Positions 16,634 to 24,185 of a DNA stretch of 32,443 bases are shown in pieces. This stretch comes from CAZSWS01 sp964610765 (GTDB taxonomy: Bacteria > Bacteroidota > Bacteroidia > Bacteroidales > Tannerellaceae), in the NCBI GenBank assembly GCA_964610765.1, contig CAZSWS010000026.1, positions 1-32,443 of the forward strand, read 5' to 3'. Numbering within the stretch: position 1 is the stretch's first letter; each line of letters begins with the position of its first letter. The notes below the pieces were generated by a model, which saw only the letters and a list, made by a program, of their open reading frames with translations, was not told the DNA's origin and made no database searches. Made by a program: the position numbers and the translations under genes.

Positions 16634-16696
16634 CTAATTGGAATCGACACACAGCGCCCCGATGTAGGAACACAGCGGTCTGTTATGTTATGGCGG

Positions 16697-16749
16697 AACA
16701 GGATATGGCGGTTGAAAAGGAAGAACTTTTCCAATCGCCGCCTGTTTTT
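16697..16749 (+). terminator. Long-stem terminator after the TlpA-like gene
   Basis: Three stacked stems pair AACAGG (16697-16702) with CCTGTT (16741-16746), GGCGGTTG (16707-16714) with CAATCGCC (16732-16739), and AAAAG with CTTTT. Small internal loops interrupt them and T residues run to 16749. It lies 63 bp past the stop. It may also be part of the repeat-rich block that follows. Confidence 0.65.
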
Positions 16750-16759
16750 ATGCGATTCC

Positions 16760-16847
16760 GCATCGGAGTGCGGAATGACTAGGTGACTACAAGGGGGGAA
16801 CATCAGACCAGCTATGAATGACTGCCACGCATCGGAGTGCGGAATGA
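16760..16847. repeat. Two 19-bp direct repeats with an internal hairpin
   Basis: GCATCGGAGTGCGGAATGA occurs at 16760-16778 and again at 16829-16847, 69 bp apart. The first copy also forms a perfect 8-bp hairpin with the preceding bases (ATTCCGCA 16755-16762 with TGCGGAAT 16769-16776). The surrounding block is more GC-rich than its neighbours and contains ACACAGCG twice (16649, 16670). It looks like a short interspersed intergenic repeat rather than a gene. Confidence 0.6.
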
Positions 16848-16920
16848 AGGCGAAGGGGGAGGGTTTTGATTGTTTTAGCTCGGTTATTTATGTGTTTCGG
16901 TAGGGGCATTTAAGCTTTCA

Positions 16921-16999
16921 ACGAACGTTAAAAGCTCTTCTTACACTCGTCGAAAGAGCTTCCGACGAGGCTCAAAAGCTCTTTTGACGAAGGTTAAAA
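16921..16999. repeat. Mutually exclusive hairpins flanked by a 13-bp near-repeat
   Basis: ACGAACGTTAAAA (16921-16933) and ACGAAGGTTAAAA (16987-16999) bracket the unit. Inside, CTCGTCG (16946-16952) pairs with CGACGAG (16963-16969). Alternatively AAAGAGCTT (16953-16961) pairs with AAGCTCTTT (16976-16984), or with AAAGCTCTT at 16931-16939. The stems cannot form together. No gene is seen from 16634 to 17190. The DNA from 17000 to 17190 holds nothing recognisable. Confidence 0.45.
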
Positions 17000-17190
17000 C
17001 ATTAGTTGGGTCTATTCTTTCGATTAGTTGAATAGGGAGATTTTAAAAAATGACACGGTTGAAATAGGGAAAAGGGTAGTTGGATTCGGCAAGAAGCAGC
17101 ACATACAACTTTATATACCAACTAAATAACACAAGAAATCAGGATGTAGACAATTGATCCACACAGAAATAGGATAGAACCTAAAAAGGA

Positions 17191-18390
17191 CTAATCGGAG
17201 GAAGAAGAACCGTGTTCAGGAATAAACAAGAAAAGCAATAATAAGCATACGAAGAAAGCACCGGAGACGACTACTCCACCCCAGGCATAATATTCCCAGA
17301 GTTTGCCGGCTACGTAAGCCCCTAGCGATCCACCCAAGAAGTAGGCGGTCATATACACCGTATTTACCCGATTGGTAGCATGTGTATCTCGCGAGAAGAT
17401 AATACTTTGATTCGTTATATGGATAGCTTGCAAACCCACATCTAACACAAAGATTCCGATAATTATCCCTACATAACTCAATCCCCATACACCAAAGAAG
17501 AACCACGCTAAAAGCATCAAGAGGGTAGAGATAATTAACAATGTCTTTTTGTTCATCCGGTCAACCACCCTACCCACATAGGCAGCGGCTAATGCTCCAC
17601 TGATACCGACCAAGCCCAGCAACCCGGCCACATCACTACCGGCTTCAAACGGCGGACGCTCCAAATGGAAGATGAGCGTCGTCCAAAACACCTGAAAAGA
17701 AGCCAGACTCAACCCTCCCCTCAACGAGGCACTGCGCAAATCGGGACGTTTCCGAATGAGCTTGACCAGCGACCTCATCAATGCCTTATACGAACCTTTA
17801 AAAGTAGGAAGCACATCCGGCAAAAAGAACACATTCAACAAAGCTATTAGCAACATCAGACCGGCAGCCACATAAAACATGATTCGCCAGCCGAAATACT
17901 CACCCATCACCCCACTAATGGCTCGTGAAGCCAAGATACCCGTAAGCAATCCGGTCATTACGATGCCAATATTCTTACTTCTTTCTTCAGGTAAAGACAG
18001 CTGTGCAGCCAGTGGAACCAGCATCTGGGGCACGACCGAACTTAAGCCAATCATAAAACTAGCAGCCAGCATCGTATATATATGGGTAGAAAAACCAAAG
18101 ACTAATAAAGAGGCAATAATCACTGCAAAATCATAGACAATCAGTTTCTTTTTGCGAAACTTATCACCTAACGGAACCAATAAAAACAGCCCAACTGCAT
18201 ACCCCAATATAGTTAAGGTAGCCACCTTATTAGCCAGTGATTCAGAGATTTTAAACTCGCGAGCAATATCGCCCAACAAAGGTTGATTATAATAGTTGTT
18301 AGCCACCACCATACAGGCGGTTATAGCCATGAGATATAACACCCCCCGAGACATGGGATTCCCTTTTCTATCTTGCTCAGACTGTTTCAT
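17191..18390 (-). CDS. Major facilitator superfamily transporter
   Basis: The protein has 399 residues and twelve predicted membrane helices. The MFS loop 2-3 motif is G75-D76-K-F-R-K-K-K, and the second half has a matching loop (GRVVDRMNKKT). The first helix is followed by the conserved NNYYNQPLLGDIAREF segment, seen in a drug-efflux-like subfamily related to E. coli YgaY-type proteins. The substrate is unknown. A second candidate start, M13 at 18354 (MSRGVLYL), is likely to be the real one: the first 12 residues are polar and a possible -7 element sits only 4 bases before the upstream ATG. The gene is expressed apart from the peptidase gene behind it, as a hairpin lies between them. Confidence 0.9.
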   Translation of the reverse strand: MKQSEQDRKGNPMSRGVLYLMAITACMVVANNYYNQPLLGDIAREFKISESLANKVATLTILGYAVGLFLLVPLGDKFRKKKLIVYDFAVIIASLLVFGFSTHIYTMLAASFMIGLSSVVPQMLVPLAAQLSLPEERSKNIGIVMTGLLTGILASRAISGVMGEYFGWRIMFYVAAGLMLLIALLNVFFLPDVLPTFKGSYKALMRSLVKLIRKRPDLRSASLRGGLSLASFQVFWTTLIFHLERPPFEAGSDVAGLLGLVGISGALAAAYVGRVVDRMNKKTLLIISTLLMLLAWFFFGVWGLSYVGIIIGIFVLDVGLQAIHITNQSIIFSRDTHATNRVNTVYMTAYFLGGSLGAYVAGKLWEYYAWGGVVVSGAFFVCLLLLFLFIPEHGSSSSD

Positions 18391-18394
18391 TGGG

Positions 18395-18402
18395 TAAATA
18401 TA
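18395..18402 (-). promoter_or_regulatory. Possible -7 element for the MFS gene
   Basis: The minus strand reads TATATTTA, seven of eight matches to TAnnTTTG. From here the leader to M13 (18354) would be about 37 bases, but almost zero to the ATG at 18390, which favours the inner start. Confidence 0.25.
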
Positions 18403-18408
18403 AACAGA

Positions 18409-18441
18409 AAATGCCGAAACTATCTTGTAGCTTCGGCATTT
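18409..18441 (-). terminator. Terminator hairpin after the M3 peptidase gene
   Basis: AAATGCCGAA (18409-18418) and TTCGGCATTT (18432-18441) form a perfect 10-bp stem with a 13-base loop, 28 bp past the peptidase stop. On the minus strand the stem ends in TTTT with further T-rich sequence. Confidence 0.65.
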
Positions 18442-18469
18442 GCTTATTCCTAAGTTATAGGGATACGGC

Positions 18470-20578
18470 TTATTTCAGACCGCGATTCTTTAGCAAAGCA
18501 TCAGTTCCGGGTTCTTTACCACGGAAGTTCACATACATCTGCATTGCATCGTCAATACCTCCGGGGGTAAGTACAAATTTGCGGAATTTACCGGACAAAT
18601 CTTGATTGAATAAATCTCCTGTTTCTACAAAAGCTTGGAAAGCATCCGAGTCTAACACTTCAGCCCAAATATAGCTGTAATAGCCTGCGGTATAACCTCC
18701 ACCCATGGTATGGTTGAAGTATGTTGTGCGATAGCGAGCCGGGATCTGTTTCAACAAGCCACGTTTTCCTAATGTCTCGTTTTCAAACTTCATCACCTCC
18801 AGATTAGCCGGAACATCTTTCAACACATGATAATCCATATCTAATAGCGAAGCAGCCAAATATTCAGTCGTAACAAAACCTTGTCCGTATTTACCACTCT
18901 TATCTAGTTTCTCAATCAATTCAGTAGGTATTGTTTCGCCGGTTTCATAATGCTTAGCATATTCTTTCAACACTTCCGGTTCAAAGACCCAGTGTTCCAT
19001 TACTTGCGAAGGTAATTCTACAAAATCGCGAGGTACACCACTGATGCCAAAGTAATGAACATCTCTAAACAGGTTATGCAGACCATGACCAAACTCATGG
19101 AACAAGGTATTGGCTTCGTCAGCACTCAACAAAGCAGGCTTTCCTTCTACGGGTTGAGAGAAATTACATACAATCGTTACGACCGGTCCCTGGCGTTTAC
19201 CATCGACATACATTTGTGGACGATACTGTCCGCACCAAGCGCCACCTTTTTTGCTGGCACGAGGGAAATAGTCGAAATAAATAACGCCTAAATGCGTTCC
19301 GTCAGCGTCTTTACATTCAAAAGCTACAGCCTCCGGATGAGGTAAAGGAATGTTTTTAATCGGCGTAAAGGTTATTCCATACAGCTTGTTGGCCACATAG
19401 AAAGCCCCTTGTTGTACGTTTTCCAATTTCAGATAAGGACGTAGTTCATTTTCATCTAAATTAAATTTAGCCGCTTTTGCTTTCTCGAAATAATAACGCC
19501 AGTCCCAACCTTCCGCTTCAAAGCTATTTCCTTCTTTCGCTATTTCAGCTTGAATATCCGCCAGTTCTTCTTTGGCTTTCACCAAAGCCGGTGTCCATAA
19601 TTCATCTAACAAATTATATACATTCGCCGCATTCTTCGACATGCGTTCTTCCAAGATAAACGAAGCGTAGTCCTCGTATCCCATCAAACGTGCTTTCTTT
19701 AAACGTGCAGATACCAAGTTCTTAACCACTTCTTTATTATCAGCTTCATTGTCATTATTACCACGGTTGATATACGCATTGAATATTTGCTCACGCAAAG
19801 CACGATTGTCCGCTTGCTGTAAAAAGGGCATCACACTGGGGTTGTGTAGTGTAAACACCCATTTCCCCTCCAATCCTGCTGCTGAAGCAGCTTTTTTAGC
19901 ATTGCTAATCAGCGCATCAGACAGTCCTGATAAATCTTCTTCATTTTCTATTACGAGTTGATAAGCATTCGTTTCTTGCAACATGTTTTGACCAAACGTA
20001 ATTTGCAGCATGGCTATTTCTGCATTTAATTCGCGCAAAACAGCTTGCTTTTCTTCATCAAGGTTAGCACCTCCATTCACGAAGCTCTTATAGGTTTCTT
20101 CCAATAGTTTAGCCTGCTCTTTGTCCAAACCTAAACTTTCACGATTTTCATATACCGTCTTTACGCGTTTGAACAATTCCGGATTTAACCGAATATTATC
20201 ACTGTGTGCTGAAAGCAAAGGAGATAACTCTCTGCTTAGAGCTTGCATCTCATCGTTAGTATTTGCACTGTTTTGCCCACTAAACACATAGCTTACTTTC
20301 CTCAACAGCATTCCTGATTGATCTAGAGCGACAATCGTATTCTCAAATGTTGGCTCTTCCTGATTGTTTACTATTTGTTCAATTTCAGCAGCCTCTTCTT
20401 CCATTCCCTGTAGATAGGCCGGTTTGTAATGTTCCATTTGAATTTTATCAAACGGAGGCACACCAAATGGTGTTTCATACGTTGTGAAAAATGGATTGGA
20501 CTCTGCGCCCTCTTGTGAGCTTCCACCACAAGCATTTAATAATACCACCATACTAATAGCTAAAAAAGTTTTCTTCAT
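18470..20578 (-). CDS. dcp: M3-family peptidyl-dipeptidase (Dcp-like) lipoprotein
   Basis: The protein has 702 residues with a lipobox L14-N15-A16-C17 followed by GGSS. The zinc site is H494-E495-F-G-H498 in TLFHEFGHGLHNLF, with the third ligand E521 in PRDFVELPSQVMEHW, the M3 arrangement. The mostly helical N-terminal half caps a deep cleft, limiting substrates to short peptides. Dcp enzymes release C-terminal dipeptides. The lipid anchor puts this one outside the cytoplasm, unlike the soluble E. coli enzyme, consistent with digestion of imported peptides in the periplasm. It is divergent from a secreted S9 peptidase, so the two may work on the same peptide pool. Confidence 0.94.
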   Translation of the reverse strand: MKKTFLAISMVVLLNACGGSSQEGAESNPFFTTYETPFGVPPFDKIQMEHYKPAYLQGMEEEAAEIEQIVNNQEEPTFENTIVALDQSGMLLRKVSYVFSGQNSANTNDEMQALSRELSPLLSAHSDNIRLNPELFKRVKTVYENRESLGLDKEQAKLLEETYKSFVNGGANLDEEKQAVLRELNAEIAMLQITFGQNMLQETNAYQLVIENEEDLSGLSDALISNAKKAASAAGLEGKWVFTLHNPSVMPFLQQADNRALREQIFNAYINRGNNDNEADNKEVVKNLVSARLKKARLMGYEDYASFILEERMSKNAANVYNLLDELWTPALVKAKEELADIQAEIAKEGNSFEAEGWDWRYYFEKAKAAKFNLDENELRPYLKLENVQQGAFYVANKLYGITFTPIKNIPLPHPEAVAFECKDADGTHLGVIYFDYFPRASKKGGAWCGQYRPQMYVDGKRQGPVVTIVCNFSQPVEGKPALLSADEANTLFHEFGHGLHNLFRDVHYFGISGVPRDFVELPSQVMEHWVFEPEVLKEYAKHYETGETIPTELIEKLDKSGKYGQGFVTTEYLAASLLDMDYHVLKDVPANLEVMKFENETLGKRGLLKQIPARYRTTYFNHTMGGGYTAGYYSYIWAEVLDSDAFQAFVETGDLFNQDLSGKFRKFVLTPGGIDDAMQMYVNFRGKEPGTDALLKNRGLK

Positions 20579-20605
20579 AGATGTTGTGAATTTGTTGATT
20601 TGTCA

Positions 20606-20613
20606 CAAACATA
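20606..20613 (-). promoter_or_regulatory. Putative -7 element for the M3 peptidase gene
   Basis: The minus strand reads TATGTTTG, an exact match, implying a leader of about 24 bases. Confidence 0.45.
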
Positions 20614-20732
20614 CATAAAAACATGTAAATACACCTATATCAAACAGTTCTTTCGGGCTAGATTGGATGTTAATTTTGTCATTTTATCTAAATGAGGCAT
20701 GCATTTTATTTTAAATATCTAAAACGGATTGC

Positions 20733-20740
20733 TACTTTTG
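20733..20740 (+). promoter_or_regulatory. Putative -7 element for the S9 peptidase gene
   Basis: TACTTTTG is an exact TAnnTTTG match. The leader would be about 13 bases and includes a GGAG (20751-20754) just before the ATG. Confidence 0.5.
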
Positions 20741-20756
20741 TGAAAAACATGGAGCC

Positions 20757-23462
20757 ATGACAACAAAAAACATCTTATTATCTATTTTTCTACTCTCTTT
20801 TACTCTCCTTTCTTTTTCACAAGAAAAAAAACGTGCGATGACCATCCATGACTTGGAATATTGGACAAGCATTTCAGGTAGTAAACTATCAAACGATGGT
20901 CAATGGGTAGCTATCAAAACAGCCCCCTGGACAGGAGATGCAAATATTCAACTATACGAAAAAGGAAAAAAAACAGCCTCTTTCACACAAGCTGGTGATA
21001 TGTACTTCTTCCCTTCATCGAACTATTTCTTATATACACGCAAACCGACACAAACCGTTATTGATTCGTTGAAACGAAAGAATGAGAAAAAGGATAAGTA
21101 TCCAAAAGATGAACTATTCGTATTTGCTAATAAAGATACCCTACTGAAAGTAGATTCTCTGAAATCATACCGGCTCTCTTCATTTAATGACTTCTTGTCT
21201 TACCAAAGAGGGGGTAAAAAAGACTCAATTCTCCACCTACATGATATAAGCAAAAGCAAGTCATCACAATACCCGGCTGTTTCAGCCTATAGTTTTGCTC
21301 GTAAAGGGGATGCATTCTATTTTGTATCCAAAGGAGACACACTCTCTTTTGAAGCCGGATTATACCTCGTGACGAATGATCCGGCAAATGCTAAAAACAT
21401 TCATCAAGGAAAAGGAGTCTATTCTTCTATTACTTTTGATGAAAAAGGGACTAAATTGGCTTTCCTATATGCTGAACATAAAGACTCTACCGACACCGCT
21501 CTTTCTTTATGGATTTCAGAAAATGGATATCCGGCTAAAAAATTAATAGAACGAGGAGACACAGGCTTACCTTACGACTGGGTATTGAGTGAACATGGTT
21601 CAATTCGTTTTTCCGATAGCGGAGAACGTCTCTATTTCTCGACCAGACCTCGCCCCTTAGTAAAAGATACCACACGCATAGATGAGTATTACCCGAATGT
21701 AGAAGTATGGAGTTGGGATGAACCCGTACAATATACGGTACAGAAATACCGGAAAAAGGACGAATTGAAACGCTCCTATTCCGCTGTTTATTCACTCCCT
21801 TCACAAAAAGTGACTCAGTTGGCTACCGAAGAACTACCCGGTTTTACTTCAACCCGAAACGGAGACAATCGTGTAGCACTCCTTTCTACGACTAAACCCT
21901 ATGGTACAGCTTCCATGTGGGAAGGTCGTGTTCGCAAAGACTACCAACTGATTGATATTGAAACCGGAGAAAAAACACCCCTATTAGAAGGTAAGTATAT
22001 CAACTTAAGTGTTTCACCTACGGGTAAATATCTGTATGGCTATGCCGAACTAGACAGTTCATGGTATTGTTATGCCATTGATTCAAAAAAAACATATCAA
22101 CTTTCATCCCCGGAAACGTTCATCGCTTATGACGAGGAAAATGACGTTCCGAACTATCCTTCAAGTTACGGCATGGCGGGATGGACTGAAAATGATGAGC
22201 AATTGTGGATATACGACCGATATGATATATGGGCTTTCGATCCGGAAAATAAGCAAGAACCTTTGCGCCTCACCCGGAATGGACGAGAAAACAAACTAAC
22301 TTACAGACGTTTGCGACTAGATAATGAAGAGAAGTTCATTGATAAAGATGCCCCTCAATGGCTGTTCACTTTTGATGAGAAAAGTAAAGGAAATGGCTAC
22401 TACCGTTTAGATTCAGGCAAACAACCGCAACACCTCCTTTCTGGAAACTTCAAGCTTTCCACTCCCAGCAAAGCTAAGAATACAGACCAAGTCTTATTTA
22501 CCAAAGAAACTTACCGAGATTTCCCGGAGATTCACTATACAGATTTACGCTTCAAAAAGCCTCAGAAACTCACGAATGTTGGCGAACAGCAAAAATCATT
22601 CAAGTGGGGAACGACAGAGCTTATCTCGTTTGTTTCATTAGACGGAGATAGCTTGGAGGGAGTTATCTACAAACCGGATAATTTTGACCCGAACCGTAAA
22701 TATCCGATGATCGTTAACTTTTACGAGCGCAACTCCGAAACACTGCATAGTTATCACATGCCAAACCCCGGACGCTCTACCATTGACTATCATCTATACA
22801 ACAGTCATGACTACATCATCTTCAACCCTGACGTGCGTTTCAAAGACGGTTATCCCGGAGAAAGCAGTTATAACTGCGTAATGGCCGGCATTGCAGAGGT
22901 ACTAAAAAGAGGATATGTAGATACCAAACGCATCGGAGCGCAAGGACATAGCTGGGGAGGATACCAAGTGGCTTATCTAGCTACGCGTACTGACTTGTTT
23001 GCCTGCATTGAGTCAGGTGCACCAGTTGTCAATATGTTTAGCGCCTATGGTGGTATTCGTTGGGGAAGCGGACTAAACCGTTCGTTCCAATATGAGCATA
23101 CACAAAGTCGTCTGGGAGCCTCTCCTTGGGAGAAGCCATTGGTTTATATGGAAAACTCACCTCTTTTCACCATGGATAAGGTCAATACTCCTATATTAAT
23201 TATGCATAATGACCAAGATGGACATGTGCCTTGGTATCAAGGAATCGAATACTTTATTGCCCTGAAACGCCTTCAAAAACCGGCTTGGCTCTTAAACTAT
23301 ACCGGCGAAATACATTGGCCCATGCGAATGGCTAACCGGGTAGACTTTCAAACACGTATGTTCCAGTTTTTCGAACACTATCTTCAAGGCAAACCGATGC
23401 CTCGCTGGATGAGCGAAGGTGTTCCGGCTGTGATGCAGGAGTTTGACCTGGGCTATGAGTAA
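20757..23462 (+). CDS. Secreted S9-family serine peptidase (prolyl oligopeptidase type)
   Basis: The protein has 901 residues with a signal peptide ending near LLSFSQ. Residues of about 30-620 show repeated beta-blades (LSNDGQWVAIK, FDEKGTKLAF, LSVSPTGKYLYG), the propeller that filters substrates. The alpha/beta-hydrolase domain follows. The nucleophile is S732 in GHSWGGY, the acid D821 in HNDQDGHVPW and the base H853 in GEIHWP. S9 enzymes cleave short peptides, often after proline, but the propeller type here is the Bacteroidetes-specific long form, so the exact specificity is not certain. No type IX secretion C-terminal domain is visible, so it is probably periplasmic. The gene overlaps the next by 8 bases. 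Confidence 0.92.
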   Translation: MTTKNILLSIFLLSFTLLSFSQEKKRAMTIHDLEYWTSISGSKLSNDGQWVAIKTAPWTGDANIQLYEKGKKTASFTQAGDMYFFPSSNYFLYTRKPTQTVIDSLKRKNEKKDKYPKDELFVFANKDTLLKVDSLKSYRLSSFNDFLSYQRGGKKDSILHLHDISKSKSSQYPAVSAYSFARKGDAFYFVSKGDTLSFEAGLYLVTNDPANAKNIHQGKGVYSSITFDEKGTKLAFLYAEHKDSTDTALSLWISENGYPAKKLIERGDTGLPYDWVLSEHGSIRFSDSGERLYFSTRPRPLVKDTTRIDEYYPNVEVWSWDEPVQYTVQKYRKKDELKRSYSAVYSLPSQKVTQLATEELPGFTSTRNGDNRVALLSTTKPYGTASMWEGRVRKDYQLIDIETGEKTPLLEGKYINLSVSPTGKYLYGYAELDSSWYCYAIDSKKTYQLSSPETFIAYDEENDVPNYPSSYGMAGWTENDEQLWIYDRYDIWAFDPENKQEPLRLTRNGRENKLTYRRLRLDNEEKFIDKDAPQWLFTFDEKSKGNGYYRLDSGKQPQHLLSGNFKLSTPSKAKNTDQVLFTKETYRDFPEIHYTDLRFKKPQKLTNVGEQQKSFKWGTTELISFVSLDGDSLEGVIYKPDNFDPNRKYPMIVNFYERNSETLHSYHMPNPGRSTIDYHLYNSHDYIIFNPDVRFKDGYPGESSYNCVMAGIAEVLKRGYVDTKRIGAQGHSWGGYQVAYLATRTDLFACIESGAPVVNMFSAYGGIRWGSGLNRSFQYEHTQSRLGASPWEKPLVYMENSPLFTMDKVNTPILIMHNDQDGHVPWYQGIEYFIALKRLQKPAWLLNYTGEIHWPMRMANRVDFQTRMFQFFEHYLQGKPMPRWMSEGVPAVMQEFDLGYE

Positions 23463-24183
23463 AAGCGGCAAAGATATTAAGATGCATGATGCAGTCATTG
23501 GCGAATATTTTCTCAGGACGAATAAACGCATCAAAAACTATTCGATTAGTGTAAGTGCAGACCAAGTAATCGCTAAGATGCCTCTAGGAGCGTCCACAGA
23601 TAAAATGATTCGTTTTCTGACTGACAACAGACAACGCATCTTGTCAGCTATTGAAAAAAGGAAGAAGAAAGCACCAATCCGAATAGATTTCTCCAGTAAG
23701 ATTGAAGGGCTGAATTTCGTAATACATCTATTAAGCGGAGATAAAGAAGCATTTTTCATACAGCAAACTGACGATACGAACTACCGTATTGTCTGTCCTG
23801 CCGATACTGACTTTGACGACCCAAAGCAACAACGAAGATTGCGGCATGCAGTCGCTTTAATATTAAAACATGCAGGGAGTCGTTTCTTACCGGGAAGATT
23901 GCAAGAGCTCGCTAAAGCAACCGGGCTTTCATATAAACGAGTACGCATTGGGAATACGACCTCCCGGTGGGGAAGTTACAGTTCGTCAGGTACACTATCC
24001 TTATCAGCTTCACTGATGCTGCTACCCGAACATCTGATTAATTTCGTCATCCTCCATGAGCTCAGTCATATAGTACATCCCAATCACTCAGCGGATTTTC
24101 ACGCCTTAGTCAACAAGCTCACAGGAGGAAACGAGAAGCTTCTTGAAGCGGAGCTGAAAAACCATTCTACCTGGAAAGTCTGA
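23455..24183 (+). CDS. YgjP-like (M48/DUF45) zinc metallopeptidase
   Basis: From the ATG at 23455 the protein has 242 residues. RWGSYSSSGTLSLS and the zinc site H201-E202-L-S-H205, with a third ligand H211 in NHSADFH, mark the YgjP/WSS1-like family. There is no signal peptide, so it is cytoplasmic. Its natural substrate is not established; relatives include proteases acting on DNA-protein crosslinks, but nothing here shows that. The start lies inside the end of the S9 gene (8-base overlap), suggesting coupling; a second ATG at 23482 (MHDAVIGEYF) is possible. The stop is 2 bases from the convergent sprA stop. Confidence 0.88.
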   Translation: MSKSGKDIKMHDAVIGEYFLRTNKRIKNYSISVSADQVIAKMPLGASTDKMIRFLTDNRQRILSAIEKRKKKAPIRIDFSSKIEGLNFVIHLLSGDKEAFFIQQTDDTNYRIVCPADTDFDDPKQQRRLRHAVALILKHAGSRFLPGRLQELAKATGLSYKRVRIGNTTSRWGSYSSSGTLSLSASLMLLPEHLINFVILHELSHIVHPNHSADFHALVNKLTGGNEKLLEAELKNHSTWKV

Positions 24184-24185
24184 AT

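Noticed and set aside
16438..16803. A 121-codon minus-strand frame overlapping the end of the TlpA-like gene
   Set aside because: It runs through the terminator and the repeat block and about half of it is antisense to a real gene. The translation shows no domain; I treat the DNA as a repeat, not a gene.
16921..17000. A CRISPR array
   Set aside because: The repeated segments are few, short, irregularly spaced and partly inverted; there are no cas genes.
20757..23462. S9 peptidase as a type IX secretion cargo
   Set aside because: The protein ends right after the hydrolase domain (EFDLGYE) with no C-terminal sorting domain.
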